Of a stretch of DNA of 64,000 nucleotides, positions 44,854 to 55,381 are shown piece by piece. Position 1 is the first letter of the stretch. Every line of letters starts with the position of its first letter. Below the pieces are notes generated by a model that worked only from the letters and a program-made list of their open reading frames with translations, ran no database searches and had not been told where the DNA came from. Where the stretch lies: assembly GCF_003123685.1 (NCBI RefSeq), contig NZ_QCYJ01000021.1, forward strand, positions 186,001 to 250,000. Reading direction: 5' to 3'. The DNA is from Nocardia aurea (GTDB lineage: Bacteria; Actinomycetota; Actinomycetes; Mycobacteriales; Mycobacteriaceae). The translations under genes were made by a program, and so were the position numbers.

Positions 44854-47343
44854 ATGACGGCCGAGCAGCCGCCGCTCACGGTGGGATCACGGTTCGGCCC
44901 GTACCGATTGGATCGCCTGATCGGCCGCGGTGGCATGGGCGAGGTCTACGAGGCGTACGACACCGAACGCGACCGGGTCGTCGCGATCAAGGTGCTGCCC
45001 GAGCAACTCGCCGACGACCCGGTCTACCGCGAGCGGTTCCGCCGCGAATCGCACAGCGCCGCCAGACTCAAGGAACCGCACGTCATCCCGATCCACGACT
45101 ACGGCGAGATCGACGGTCACCTGTTCATCGATATGCGCCTGGTCGAAGGTGACAATCTGCGCGCCGTGCTGCGCGCCGAAGCGCCGCTGGCACCCGCGCG
45201 CGCGGTCGGCCTGATCGGGCAGATCGCGGCCGCACTCGACGCCGCGCACGCCGACGGACTCGTGCACCGCGACGTCAAACCCGACAACATCCTCACCACC
45301 GCACGCGGTTTCGCCTACCTGGTCGATTTCGGCATCGCGCATTCCAGCGCCGACACCGGACTGACCTCCGACGGCGCCGCGGTCGGCTCGTTCCACTACA
45401 TGGCCCCGGAACGGTTCACCTCGCGCGTGGTCACCCGAGGCGCCGACGTCTACGCGCTCGCCTGCGTGCTCTACGAATGCCTCACCGGGGCACGCCCGTT
45501 CCCGGTCGGCACCGACGCCGCCGTCATGCGCGCCCACCTCGGCGAACCCCCGCCACGACCCAGCATGATCCGCCGCGACGTACCCCTCGGTTTCGACGCC
45601 GTCATCGGCCGTGGGATGGCGAAGAATCCCTCTGATCGTCACGCCACGGCGGGTGAACTGGCGGACGCGGCCGAGGCCGCGCTGCGGACCGCGACCGCCG
45701 CGCAGGTGGACGAGGAACCGACCAGGGGCGGCGCGGTGAGCGGACCGGTGGCGACCGAACGCGCGCAGCCTCCGGGGCGGTACTCGTCGGGGTCGATGCC
45801 CCGATCGGCCGAGAGATCGGAGTCCGACAGGGGCGCGGTGTCGCGTCGGGAGTCGGATCGACGTGATGCCGAGTCGGCCGATGAGTCGCCGAGTTCCAAC
45901 CCGAACGAGGCGATTCCGGGAGCCGTCGGCCACAGTGGTCCAGGCGTGTCGGGACTCGGTGACGATGGTGCAGTGACGTCGGAGTCCGGTCGCGGTGCCG
46001 ACATCGGGTTCGGTTCCGGCGACACTGCGTCGCCTGCCTCGGGATCGTCACGGGCGGCATCGTCGGAATCGGGCTCTGCCTCGGTCTCGCCACCGTCCTC
46101 TGCGCCGGTCCACACCCCGGCGCCGGATTCGGGCTCGGAATCGAAACGGGGTGCGGGATCAAGCGACGATTCCGGACCGCCCACGGGTACGCGCGCGCAC
46201 GGCCGAGACCCAGACGTAGAGGCAGGCGGGGCCGCCTACGACATCGCGGGCAACGATGGTCGCGTCGGCGGGGCGCGATCGGACGGGGTCCGTCGGAGAC
46301 GGCCTGTCGTCGCGGTGACCGCCGCGGTAATCCTCATCGCCGCAACGCTTCTCGGTACCTGGATGGTGGTCGGTCGCGAGGACGACGGCACTGCCGTCGC
46401 CGACGGCACGGCACTGCGTGGACCGGATCTCGATCTGCTCGCGACCCTGCCCGGGGCCGGGTACCGCCGCGCCACCTGCGCGCATCTCGACCCCGACACC
46501 ACGACCACCGCCGTGATCTTCTGCGACGCGAATCCGGCGGTGTCGGCGCCGACCGCCCGCTTCCTGCGATTCCGCGATCTCGACGCGCTGCGCGAGTACT
46601 ACCGCGAGGTCGTGCTCGACGGATTCGCCGCGACCGCCTGCCCGGCAGATCCGCCGGGGCGTGACGCCCCGTCATCGGTCGACGGCAGGGAAGTCGGCCG
46701 CCGAACCTGCCTCACCAATATCGTCGACGATCCGACGGTGCCCAAACCCGGTCTGGCACTGACCAACGAGTCCGCACTGTCTCTCGCGTACTACTTCTGG
46801 CCCGATCGGGCCGGGACGCCGTCGCGCGACTACGCCGCACGCGCGGGCCTGCTGCAATTCCGAACCGGGGACGCGGCAACGGATCCGGATGTGTTCACCG
46901 ACGCCGATCTGGCGTTGCTGGGCCGCCTCGGACCGCCCTACACGTCGGCAACCTGCCGCCATCTCGCCCCTCCGGTCGGTCTGATGAACGCCACCGTCGC
47001 GTGCGGTGCGCCGCTCGGATCCCCGTCGGCGCAGTTCCTGGGCTTCCCGGATCGCGCGTCCACGACACGGATGTATCAGGGCGTCCTGAACCAGTTGGCC
47101 GGCCATGCCTGCGGCGGCGGACCCGGCCCCGACAGCGTATGGCGCACCGACTCCGCCCCGGTCGGCCGAATCTTCTGTTACGTCGACGGCCCCCCGGAAT
47201 CCGGTGCGCGGACCTGCCTGGTCGGAGCCCACGACGAACACGCGATGATGGTGGAGGTGTGCGCGCTGTCCGAGGACAATCCCGAGGACGGGCCGAAGAC
47301 CGAGCCGGACCTGCTCGCCTGGTTCCAGCGCGGATTCGGATAG
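44854..47343 (+). CDS. PknH-like receptor Ser/Thr protein kinase with duplicated extracellular domain
   Basis: 829 aa, ATG behind CGGAGGGG. The kinase domain (about 15-285) shows [23 protein letters not shown] and VDFGIA, so it is an active RD-type kinase. A Ser/Asp/Gly-rich linker (about 290-480) leads to one membrane helix (about 483-507). Outside are two related domains, about 522-675 and 680-829, each with [17 protein letters not shown] or [20 protein letters not shown] starts and paired cysteines, like the PknH extracellular domain. A gene for an EmbR-type FHA regulator, the classic PknH substrate, lies convergently next door. Confidence 0.87.
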   Translation: MTAEQPPLTVGSRFGPYRLDRLIGRGGMGEVYEAYDTERDRVVAIKVLPEQLADDPVYRERFRRESHSAARLKEPHVIPIHDYGEIDGHLFIDMRLVEGDNLRAVLRAEAPLAPARAVGLIGQIAAALDAAHADGLVHRDVKPDNILTTARGFAYLVDFGIAHSSADTGLTSDGAAVGSFHYMAPERFTSRVVTRGADVYALACVLYECLTGARPFPVGTDAAVMRAHLGEPPPRPSMIRRDVPLGFDAVIGRGMAKNPSDRHATAGELADAAEAALRTATAAQVDEEPTRGGAVSGPVATERAQPPGRYSSGSMPRSAERSESDRGAVSRRESDRRDAESADESPSSNPNEAIPGAVGHSGPGVSGLGDDGAVTSESGRGADIGFGSGDTASPASGSSRAASSESGSASVSPPSSAPVHTPAPDSGSESKRGAGSSDDSGPPTGTRAHGRDPDVEAGGAAYDIAGNDGRVGGARSDGVRRRRPVVAVTAAVILIAATLLGTWMVVGREDDGTAVADGTALRGPDLDLLATLPGAGYRRATCAHLDPDTTTTAVIFCDANPAVSAPTARFLRFRDLDALREYYREVVLDGFAATACPADPPGRDAPSSVDGREVGRRTCLTNIVDDPTVPKPGLALTNESALSLAYYFWPDRAGTPSRDYAARAGLLQFRTGDAATDPDVFTDADLALLGRLGPPYTSATCRHLAPPVGLMNATVACGAPLGSPSAQFLGFPDRASTTRMYQGVLNQLAGHACGGGPGPDSVWRTDSAPVGRIFCYVDGPPESGARTCLVGAHDEHAMMVEVCALSEDNPEDGPKTEPDLLAWFQRGFG

Positions 47344-47390
47344 CGGGTCGTCACGAACCCGGTCGCGATACCGAACCCCATGCCCGGAAC

Positions 47391-48536
47391 CTAGACGCCC
47401 GGCGGCCTCATCGGCGCGCGCGGCACCAGCGCGAACACCAGTTCGCTGTCACCGATCCGGAGGACGGCCCCGTCGACGAGCGCCATACTGTCGATCACGC
47501 GGACGCCGTCGACGAAGACGCCGTTGGAGGACAGCAGGTCCTTGACGACGTAGGCGAGACCCGTGTCGACGACCACCGCGTGATGGCGGCTGACCCGGCC
47601 GTCGTCCAAAGCGATGTCGTTGTCCCGCAGCCGCCCGATCCTGGTGAAACGTTCACGGACCGGGTAGTCGTTGCCCGCGTCGTCGCGGAGCACCGCGAGG
47701 TGGTCACCGGGTTTCTGGTCGACGATCGTGGTCATTCTGGTCGCCGACGCGGTACCCGCCGCGTGTGCGGTCAGCGGTTCCTGGCGCAGGATGCGTTCCT
47801 CGAGTTCCCGAAGGGGCGGGCTGGGATCGATGCCGAGTTCGTCGGCCAGCGTCGTACGCAACCGCCGGGCCGCGTCCAGCGCGTCGGACTGCCTGCCGTC
47901 GATATAGAGCGCGGTGATCAGCTGCTGCCACAACGGTTCTCGCAGTGGATGCGCCCCCACCAGGTGTGAGAGTTCCGAGACCACCGCGCTCGCACGGCCC
48001 TGCGCGATATCGGCTTCGGCGCGGGCCTCGATCACGCTCATCCGGTCGTCCTCCAACGCGGCGGCGTAGGCGTCGGCGAAGGCGAGTCCGCGCAGATCCG
48101 CCAGCACCGTCCCGCGCCACTGGCCCAGCGCACTGGACAGCGATTCGCTCGCTGCCCGGAAACGGCCCGCCGCCAGCGCCCGGACACCGGCTTCCTTACG
48201 TGCCCGGAACCGGTGGACGTCGCATCCGTCGTCGGCCACCGCAAGGCGATAACCTCCTCCGACCTGCGAGAGGACCGAGCGAGCGTCGATACCGGCGTCC
48301 CGAAACGGTTTCCGCAGATTCGACACGATGGTGTGCAGGCCGACCCGCACATCCGGCGGCGGATTCTCCTCCCACACCGCGTGCGCGAGCGCGTCCACCG
48401 ACACCGGACGGTTCGCGTTGATCACCAGATAGGCCAGTGCCGCTCGCTGTTTCGGCCCCCCGGTTGCCCGGACCTCCCCATCGATGGTGAGTTCCACCGG
48501 CCCGAGCACGCCGAATTGCGCCCGTACGTCAGCCAT
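47391..48536 (-). CDS. embR: EmbR-type regulator (OmpR-like HTH, BTAD, FHA)
   Basis: 381 aa from the ATG at 48536, selected by GGAGGAG six nt upstream. Domains: winged helix about 8-95 (AFALLGPVEL-type start reading QFGVLGPVELTIDG), BTAD helical domain about 100-245, and FHA domain about 285-365 with phosphothreonine-binding residues in IGRLRDNDI and VSRHHAVVV. EmbR of M. tuberculosis is phosphorylated by PknH and regulates arabinosyltransferase genes. The adjacent kinase fits that pairing, but emb genes are not in the window. Confidence 0.87.
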   Translation of the reverse strand: MADVRAQFGVLGPVELTIDGEVRATGGPKQRAALAYLVINANRPVSVDALAHAVWEENPPPDVRVGLHTIVSNLRKPFRDAGIDARSVLSQVGGGYRLAVADDGCDVHRFRARKEAGVRALAAGRFRAASESLSSALGQWRGTVLADLRGLAFADAYAAALEDDRMSVIEARAEADIAQGRASAVVSELSHLVGAHPLREPLWQQLITALYIDGRQSDALDAARRLRTTLADELGIDPSPPLRELEERILRQEPLTAHAAGTASATRMTTIVDQKPGDHLAVLRDDAGNDYPVRERFTRIGRLRDNDIALDDGRVSRHHAVVVDTGLAYVVKDLLSSNGVFVDGVRVIDSMALVDGAVLRIGDSELVFALVPRAPMRPPGV

Positions 48537-48748
48537 GCCGAACTCCTCCCGACGCGGTCCGTCCGGCAACCCGGCACGACAGCGTCACCGTCTCCGCGCT
48601 GCTCCGACCTGCGGCGAACCAATCGTATACGCGCGGCCGGAGCACCTTCCACCGAACGGGCTCACGCGCGAGGGGGTTCGAGCGCGGCAGACGCCACCCG
48701 AGTATCCGGAAGGCAACGTCCGAAGGGTCCCACGCGCGAAGGGACGGA

Positions 48749-51541
48749 TCAGCGCGCGACAGAGGCCGCCGACAATCCGGAAGGCGACGCCTCCGGGAGC
48801 ATCGCCGCCAACGCTGCCGCCGCCAGCGGGTGCCGTTCCAATAGTGCCGTGACCGATCGGTTCGGGCCGGGTGCGAGTTCCTGCCATCCGTCCTCGTGCC
48901 CGAGCAGCCCGGCCAGGGCGTCGCAGGCGCTGGGATGCGCGCGCAGCAGATCGCTCGCCGGTCCGCCCGGGGCGACCACGGCGGCCGGGGCGACGGACGC
49001 GGTCTTCGCCCACGGCGGTGTCCAGGATTCGACGGCGGCGCGTTCGCCGGGGAAGGTGCGACCCGCTTCCCGGGTCAGGGCGGGAATCAGTTCGGCGGCC
49101 TGACCGCGCAGCGTGGTGATCAGTGTGGGCAGCCAGGGCAGCAGCACCGAATCCGGTAGGCGACCGAAGGCCTTGGACAGCAATTCGACGATGAAGGGTT
49201 TCAGCGTCGGCACCGGGTCCATGGCCTGGACGAATCCGCTCAGATACTGCGGGAAGGCCGGGACGACGAGCGGATTCGCGAGCATGTCGTCGCAACGGGC
49301 GCGCAGTTCGGCCTGGGTGAGCAGACCCAATTGCAGGCGTGTGGCCCACAGCAGCGCGACCTTGGCGGGCGCCTCGGGATGGGACTGGCGGACGGCCAGT
49401 TCCAACTGGGTGTGATCGCAGCCGAGCGACAGCGCCAGATTCTCCATGCCGAACAGGAATCCGAGCATGGCGGCGACGGGCCTGACACCGGTCTCCTCGT
49501 CGGTGAACGCGGTGGGGAGCAGGGTGCAGTAGTGCGCGTAGCCCGCCGTGACGAAGGTGCCGCACCATTGCGGCAGACCCGCACCGGTCGAGCGGAAATA
49601 GTTGAGCAGCAGCCGGATTCGGCGCAGCACCTCGGGCGCCTCGTCCACCGATCGTTCCGCGGCGAGCAATTCGACCGCGCGAGCGCCGAGTTCGTCGGCC
49701 AGCCGCGCCGAGCCGAGGTAGACCAACGCGTCCTCCACCGCGGCCAGCGCCCCGGCGGCCGTCGCGTCGGGATCGTTGACGGCCCGGCGCAGGCGCTGCT
49801 CCAGCACCTGTTCGATGGTGACGCCCTCGTACCCGAGTTGCACCAGATCGCGCTGGTACTTGCCCAACGCGAGATCCCAGCTTTCCTGGATGGAGCGTTC
49901 GCCGAGTTCCCGCGTGCCCATGATGGGCCGGGCGGCGCCCACCGGCAGCAGCCTGCGCAGCATCCACAGCAGATCCGAACACGGCCGCAGGTGCGGATCG
50001 GATTCCAGGTCGAGCAGGGTGCGGCGCACCCCGCGATCGGTCGGCACGACACCGACCGGCGTCAGCCGATCGAAGACGTTCTGCGCGAGCGGCGGCAGTG
50101 CCGCGTAGCCGACCTGCCCGATCCGGTCGCCGCCGAGCAGGATCTCGCACAGCCTGCTCACGTCACGACGACCCGGGACGTGATCCTTCTCGATACAGGT
50201 GATCGCCGCGTCCTGGAAGTCGTACGGTGTCGGGCGCGCTCGGTTGCGCATGCCAGCCAACAGGATCGAGGTCTCGAAGATCGCGATGGCGTCGGCGGTG
50301 CTGGCGAGGTAGCCGTTGCGCCGCGCGAGCCGCACGATGTCGACCGACCACTCCAGCAGCTCGGACTCGTCCAGATCGTCCAACCGCGGTGGGCGGGACA
50401 GGAAACCGGAGAGCTGATCGGCGACAGCGGGCGACTCGGACCGCGCGATCGCCTTCGTCTTGCGGGCCGCCGCGGCTTTCGCGGTCTGCTGCCCTTTCAA
50501 CACGAACGGCCGCAACTTGCCGCGCCGGACTCCCTTCGCCCAGGTGGCGGCGGCGATCGACACCGAACCGGCAGCCAGCCCGAACTGTTCCTCGATCGCG
50601 GAATGACTCGACGGGATCAGCCCGTACTGCCAGACGGTCGCCGAGCGCGGGGTGATCTCGTAGGGCGCGTCGGCGGCGAGTCCGAATTGTTCGACGTGAC
50701 TGGCCGCGTGGAATGCTCCGCATACGTAGAGACACTGCGCGGGATCGGATCCGGTGGCCGCGAGATGTTCACGCATCCGCGTCCACATGTAGCGTTCGCG
50801 GTCCTCGTCGCGATCGGTTCCGGTGCGGCGCAGGCGACGGAACAGGCTGCCGATCAGTACCATGACCTGCCGGTAGGTGTCGTAATCGGCGCCGGCGAGC
50901 GGCTGTTCGACGTACTGATCCCACCATTCCGACCAGTGCCGCACCTTGCCGTGGTGCAGCAGATGTTCCTCGAGTTCGGCGAAATGCGGTCGCAGATCAC
51001 CGATCTCGATCCCCACCGCGTCACCGTGCAGGGCTTCCTCGGTCTCGCCGCCGTCGGCCGAATCCCGCTCCTGGCCGGGCGACCACTGGAAGACGTGGTC
51101 GGTCGACCGGTCGACGAGCACCAGTTCGACGCCCGGGGTGTTCAGCGCGTAGGCGATGGCCTGGTATTCGGCCGAGGCCTCGGTGATCGGCGCGACCACC
51201 GAGAGCGGGGCCCAGGTGGCCGGGAATCCGTCGGGCTCCCCGGCCCATGCCTGCAACGCGACCGGCAGGGTGCAGTTGCGCAATTCCTCCAGGATCGGGC
51301 GCAGATCCTCACACAACTCCAGGTAGATGACCCTGGGCTGTTTCTCGTGCAGTCGACGCACCATGGCCAGCGCCGAGGCGGGCGAGTGATGGCAGACCGG
51401 GAAGATCTCCAACTCCTCGCGTAACGCCCGGTCCACATCGTCGACGATGCCGGCGAGGATATCGGCGACGACCCCGGGGTCGGCCGCGAATCGCGTCGCG
51501 GCCTCGGTGAGCTGCTCGCGCAGCGGGGAGAACGTGCTCAC
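48749..51541 (-). CDS. DUF5682-like large protein (YehM-like)
   Basis: 930 aa from a GTG at 51541 that overlaps the stop of the ATPase gene by 4 nt. The N-terminal third carries FPVCHHSPASALAMVRRL and VIYLELCEDLRPILEEL, the HHSPA and E-x-x-D type motifs of the YehM/DUF5682 group, which recall the TraB/ChaN/EreA hydrolase superfamily; enzymatic activity is inference. A second conserved region is CLYVCGAFHAASHV near 275. The rest is helical repeat-like, with an Ala-rich basic stretch near 355. No signal peptide or membrane helix. It is last in a five-gene MoxR-VWA-SWIM operon. Confidence 0.75.
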   Translation of the reverse strand: MSTFSPLREQLTEAATRFAADPGVVADILAGIVDDVDRALREELEIFPVCHHSPASALAMVRRLHEKQPRVIYLELCEDLRPILEELRNCTLPVALQAWAGEPDGFPATWAPLSVVAPITEASAEYQAIAYALNTPGVELVLVDRSTDHVFQWSPGQERDSADGGETEEALHGDAVGIEIGDLRPHFAELEEHLLHHGKVRHWSEWWDQYVEQPLAGADYDTYRQVMVLIGSLFRRLRRTGTDRDEDRERYMWTRMREHLAATGSDPAQCLYVCGAFHAASHVEQFGLAADAPYEITPRSATVWQYGLIPSSHSAIEEQFGLAAGSVSIAAATWAKGVRRGKLRPFVLKGQQTAKAAAARKTKAIARSESPAVADQLSGFLSRPPRLDDLDESELLEWSVDIVRLARRNGYLASTADAIAIFETSILLAGMRNRARPTPYDFQDAAITCIEKDHVPGRRDVSRLCEILLGGDRIGQVGYAALPPLAQNVFDRLTPVGVVPTDRGVRRTLLDLESDPHLRPCSDLLWMLRRLLPVGAARPIMGTRELGERSIQESWDLALGKYQRDLVQLGYEGVTIEQVLEQRLRRAVNDPDATAAGALAAVEDALVYLGSARLADELGARAVELLAAERSVDEAPEVLRRIRLLLNYFRSTGAGLPQWCGTFVTAGYAHYCTLLPTAFTDEETGVRPVAAMLGFLFGMENLALSLGCDHTQLELAVRQSHPEAPAKVALLWATRLQLGLLTQAELRARCDDMLANPLVVPAFPQYLSGFVQAMDPVPTLKPFIVELLSKAFGRLPDSVLLPWLPTLITTLRGQAAELIPALTREAGRTFPGERAAVESWTPPWAKTASVAPAAVVAPGGPASDLLRAHPSACDALAGLLGHEDGWQELAPGPNRSVTALLERHPLAAAALAAMLPEASPSGLSAASVAR

Positions 51542-52653
51542 GAGAGCCTCGCGATGGCGTCACGGCCGCCTTCGAGGAATTGCGACCAGTCGCCGCCGAT
51601 TTCCTTGCTGCGCGGCTCGACCACGCCGTGCCAGAACTTGTTCAGGATGGCGAGATCCTCGGGTGTGCGCCTGGCCAGCGACCCGACCAGCGAACCGGCC
51701 AGGGTGTGCGCGCCGAGGGTGGTGTCGCCGAAGAACTGACTGTGCAGGATCGCGTCCTCGAGCACGCCGATCTGCTCGGCTGTCGACAGCGCCGATTCCA
51801 GTTTCTCGTCGTCGCTTCCGGCCGCGGCGGCGGCCGCGCGCAGATCGGCGAAACTCTCCAGCAGGATATCGAGCAGCGTCGGCGGCAACTCCAATTCGAT
51901 CTGATGACGGCGCAGCAGTTCCGCCGTCCGGAACCGCACGATCTCGGCTTCGCTGCGCTTGTTCGTGACCACGGGGATGCGGACGAAATTGAAGCGGCGC
52001 TTCAACGCCGAGGACAGGTCGTTGACACCCCGGTCACGACTGTTCGCGGTGGCGATGATGGAGAATCCCGGCTGCGCGAAGACGATATTGTCGTCGTCCA
52101 GTTCGGGGATGGAGACGTATTTCTCCGACAGGATCGAGATCAGCGCGTCCTGTACATCGCTGGTCGAACGCGTCAATTCCTCGAAGCGGCCGATGACGCC
52201 CTGTTCCATCGCGGTCATGATGGGGGAGGGGATCATCGACTCCCTGGACTGGCCCTTGGCGATGACCATCGAGATGTTCCACGAGTACTTGATGTGGTCT
52301 TCGGTGGTGCCCGCGGTGCCCTGCACGACCAGGGTCGAATTGCGGCTGATCGCGGCGGAGAGCAATTCGGCCAGCCAGCTCTTGCCGGTGCCGGGGTCGC
52401 CGATCAGCAGCAGGCCGCGGTCCGAGGCCAGGGTGACGATGCTGCGTTCCACGAAACTGCGATCGCCGAACCATTTCTGGTCGATCGTGCGATCGAGTCC
52501 GTCGGCGCGCTCGGAGCCGAGGATGAACAGCCGCACCATCTTCGGGCTCAGTCGCCACGCGAACGGTTTCGGTCCGTCATCGATGGATTCCAGCCAGTCC
52601 AATTCCTCGGCGTACTTGACTTCGGCGGGGGCGCGCAGGGCGGTGTCGGTCAT
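51538..52653 (-). CDS. MoxR-type AAA+ ATPase, YehL subfamily
   Basis: 371 aa from the ATG at 52653. Walker A is IGDPGTGKSW (residues 84-93). The Walker B position reads RFEELTRSTSDVQDALISIL with Glu158-Glu159 instead of Asp-Glu. Sensor 1 is IIATANSRDRGVNDLSSALK (Asn204), and an arginine-finger pair is at 219-220 (KRRF). MoxR ATPases act as chaperones that load or remodel VWA-domain partners. The VWA gene lies 14 nt upstream and the DUF5682-like gene overlaps downstream. Confidence 0.88.
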   Translation of the reverse strand: MTDTALRAPAEVKYAEELDWLESIDDGPKPFAWRLSPKMVRLFILGSERADGLDRTIDQKWFGDRSFVERSIVTLASDRGLLLIGDPGTGKSWLAELLSAAISRNSTLVVQGTAGTTEDHIKYSWNISMVIAKGQSRESMIPSPIMTAMEQGVIGRFEELTRSTSDVQDALISILSEKYVSIPELDDDNIVFAQPGFSIIATANSRDRGVNDLSSALKRRFNFVRIPVVTNKRSEAEIVRFRTAELLRRHQIELELPPTLLDILLESFADLRAAAAAAGSDDEKLESALSTAEQIGVLEDAILHSQFFGDTTLGAHTLAGSLVGSLARRTPEDLAILNKFWHGVVEPRSKEIGGDWSQFLEGGRDAIARLS

Positions 52654-52667
52654 GGTGGGGAGATCTC

Positions 52668-54008
52668 CTAATCGAGAAAGTTCTTGAGTTCGTTGACGAG
52701 TTTCTGGATGCGGCCCGAGATCACGGGGGTGCCCATGGCCTTGAATCGCTCGCGGAACCAGGGATTGACGCTCTGGTGTCCCGAGCTGTTGACCGATCCG
52801 ACGGGAATGAATTTCACGCCGCTGCGGTACACCGCCTGCATGCTCTCGAACAGCGGTTGCGACCGGTCGAACTCGTAGAAGTCCGAGATCCACACCATCA
52901 CGGTGTTGGCCGGATCGCTGATCTTCGGCTGTGCCATCGCCATCGCGACCGGCCCGTCGTTACCGCCGCCGAGTTTGGTGCGCAGCAGCACTTCGAACGG
53001 ATCGTGCACCCACGGCGTCAGATCCAGGGCGCGGGTGTCGTAGGCGATCAGGTGCACGTCGACCTTCGGCAGGCCGGCGAAGATCGAGGCCAGGATGGTG
53101 CAGTTGACCATCGAGTCGACCATCGACCCGGATTGGTCGACCACCACGATCATCTTCGCGGGCACGGTCCGTTTCGCGGTCTGGCGGTAGAACAGCCGGT
53201 CCACGTACAGCCGTTCGTCCTGCGGGTTCCAGTTGGTCAGGTTCTTCCAGATCGTGCGATCCACGTCGAGATTGCGCAGGATCCGCTTCGGCGGCACCGA
53301 GCGGTCGATCGTGCCCGCCGAACTCTGCTGCACCTGCGTGCGCAGCACCTCGGCCACCTGATCGACGAATTTGCGGATCAGCGCCTTGGCGTTGGCGAGC
53401 GCGACACCGGACAGATTGGCCTTGTCCCGCAGCAACTGCTCGATCAACGACATGCTCGGGGTGAGTTGCGCGGCCAGCCGTGGATCGGCCAGCACTTCGC
53501 GCAACCGCATCCTGGCCACCAGATCACCTTCGAGACCGGCGAGGACCGCGCGCATCTCGGAATCCGCACCGGCGCCGAGGGTGCCGCGCAGCCAGCCCGC
53601 GTCACGCTGCCAGCCCGAGAGTTGGGTCGCGCTGACATTGCCCGAACCCGTGGCGAACACGTTGAGCAGCAGTTTCGAGATCAGCGCGGCATTGCGCACC
53701 TCGTCGGTCGCCACCGATTCCGGCTCGTCGGACGCTGCCGAATCCTCGGCGGCGGAACCGTGCTCACGCGGCGCGATCTCGGTGCGCAGCGTTTCCAGAT
53801 CTCCGGTGAGTTCGGGAAACCGCTGTATCACGGTGTCGATCGCGATGCCGGGGTCGAGCAGGGCCGCGGGAAGTCCGAGATCGTCGACGATCGCGACGCT
53901 GGCCGACTCGAGCGTCGGCTGCGGCTCGTTGTCGAATATCCGGGCCAGCAGACGCCAGTAGAGGATCTGGCGCTTCGTTTCGTGTGTGGATTGACCGACA
54001 TCGTTCAT
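52668..54008 (-). CDS. VWA-domain protein (YehP-like), MoxR partner
   Basis: 446 aa. A helical N-terminal half is followed by a von Willebrand A domain with the MIDAS motif VVVDQSGSMVDSM near residue 290 (DxSxS intact), plus the T/D positions in LGGGNDGP and VWISDFYEF. It is cytoplasmic, with no signal or membrane helix. Its ATG overlaps the previous gene's stop by 4 nt. Metal-dependent adhesion partners of MoxR ATPases usually assemble or activate a client; the client here may be the SWIM or DUF5682-like protein. Confidence 0.87.
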   Translation of the reverse strand: MNDVGQSTHETKRQILYWRLLARIFDNEPQPTLESASVAIVDDLGLPAALLDPGIAIDTVIQRFPELTGDLETLRTEIAPREHGSAAEDSAASDEPESVATDEVRNAALISKLLLNVFATGSGNVSATQLSGWQRDAGWLRGTLGAGADSEMRAVLAGLEGDLVARMRLREVLADPRLAAQLTPSMSLIEQLLRDKANLSGVALANAKALIRKFVDQVAEVLRTQVQQSSAGTIDRSVPPKRILRNLDVDRTIWKNLTNWNPQDERLYVDRLFYRQTAKRTVPAKMIVVVDQSGSMVDSMVNCTILASIFAGLPKVDVHLIAYDTRALDLTPWVHDPFEVLLRTKLGGGNDGPVAMAMAQPKISDPANTVMVWISDFYEFDRSQPLFESMQAVYRSGVKFIPVGSVNSSGHQSVNPWFRERFKAMGTPVISGRIQKLVNELKNFLD

Positions 54009-55381
54009 TTCCGCAGCAACCGTCCCGCTCGTTCCCGCAGTACCGCGACCGAATCACCGGATCTGGCCAGCGCCTTCACCACTTTCGGATCGGTCGGGCC
54101 CAGTGCCCAGTCCCCGTTGTGCGTATCGACGGAGGTGCCCTTGACGGTGCGACGCACCGCGAGCGGCCGCAGGATCCAGCGTCCCGCGTCCCAGCGCACC
54201 AGACCGACACATGCCGTGGAACTCTTCACGATCGCCAGGGTGAGCGGTCCGCAGCCGGGCAGCAGTTCGAGGTCCAGCGCTAGGCGGTGGCCGTCCAGTT
54301 CCACCGCCCCGTCCTTGACCCGATAGCCCTCCAGTAGAACGGGTTCGGACAGATGTACCGGATCGCGTTCGAGTGGCGCCACCGCGGGACCGATCGCCTC
54401 CGCCAGCGCGACGCGCGCGGTGGTGAACGGATCGGCGGGGGCGTCGAGTGCGGCCCTGTCGTCGTGCCACAGCAGATCGCCGCCCGCGGTGATCGGCAGA
54501 TCGGTGACCACGAGGCCGCGGTGTTCGGCCAGCGCGCGCAGCAGTTGCGGGTGATCGCCGAGCAGTTCCCAGATCGCCGGGCCGACGATCGTGTCGACCT
54601 TGGCCGCGCTGACGCTCACCCGGACGCGCCGGGTGGGCCCGTCACCGGTTTCGAGCAGGCAGTGGATCTGCGCCTGCACGGCGGTACCGTGTTCGTGGAT
54701 ATCGGCGCCGAGGATCAGCAGACGCCCGGAGACGGTGCGCGCGGGCAGCGCCTCGGTGCGACGCCAGGTCGACAACAGCGCCCGTGTCCACAGATCGGCC
54801 CAGCGCCGGGTGGGCAGCGTGTCCAGGGTGGCGACCGGGCACGCGGCGCGCAGCTCCGCGGTGAATCCGTCCAGCAGGACGGCGAGACGCCGCAGCGCGG
54901 GGTGGGCCCACAGCGCTTCGACGGTCCGATCGGCGGCGGTGACCAGGTCGTGGTCGACACCGCGCCACCCCGTGATCGCCACCTCCTGCAACCAGGACCG
55001 GCACCCGAGGACGAGATCGTCGGGCGGGGTGAGCTGATCGGCGGTATCCCACGGGGACCGGGTTCGCCCCAGCGCCGAGTCGAACTGCTCGGCCAGCGCG
55101 TCGTGCACCGCGCCGAGCAACGCGGCGCGTCCCGCCGCCACCGCGGACAGGTCCTCGGGCCCGATGGAACCCGCACCGAGTTTGCCCACCGCGTCGGCGA
55201 CCGCGGGGCCGAGCGGCGAACCGCTCACCGCCGCCGCCAACGCCGCCAGCGCGCCCGCGTCCTGGTCGCCGAGGCGTCCGAAACCGTTGACGAGCGCGGT
55301 ATCGATACCGGTCACGACGTCGACGACATCGGCTACGCCGGTGGGGGCCTCGGTCAGCGCGGCAATCTGTACACCGAGCAT
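54005..55381 (-). CDS. DUF5691-like protein of the MoxR-VWA operon
   Basis: 458 aa from the ATG at 55381, which shares a base with the SWIM gene stop (TGATG). The sequence is Ala/Leu-rich and soluble: MLGVQIAALTEAPTGVADVV at the start, GCRSWLQEVAITGW near 125, and a beta-rich C-terminal part (VVTDLPITAGGDLLWHD, GRWILRPLAVRRT). I place it with DUF5691 from memory of similar actinobacterial clusters next to SWIM genes; no catalytic motif is obvious. Position between SWIM and VWA genes makes it an integral member. Confidence 0.65.
   Translation of the reverse strand: MLGVQIAALTEAPTGVADVVDVVTGIDTALVNGFGRLGDQDAGALAALAAAVSGSPLGPAVADAVGKLGAGSIGPEDLSAVAAGRAALLGAVHDALAEQFDSALGRTRSPWDTADQLTPPDDLVLGCRSWLQEVAITGWRGVDHDLVTAADRTVEALWAHPALRRLAVLLDGFTAELRAACPVATLDTLPTRRWADLWTRALLSTWRRTEALPARTVSGRLLILGADIHEHGTAVQAQIHCLLETGDGPTRRVRVSVSAAKVDTIVGPAIWELLGDHPQLLRALAEHRGLVVTDLPITAGGDLLWHDDRAALDAPADPFTTARVALAEAIGPAVAPLERDPVHLSEPVLLEGYRVKDGAVELDGHRLALDLELLPGCGPLTLAIVKSSTACVGLVRWDAGRWILRPLAVRRTVKGTSVDTHNGDWALGPTDPKVVKALARSGDSVAVLRERAGRLLRK

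Noticed and set aside
49331..51424. 697-codon plus-strand open frame
   Set aside because: Antisense to the DUF5682-like gene; the minus-strand protein has conserved motifs and operon overlaps, this one has neither.
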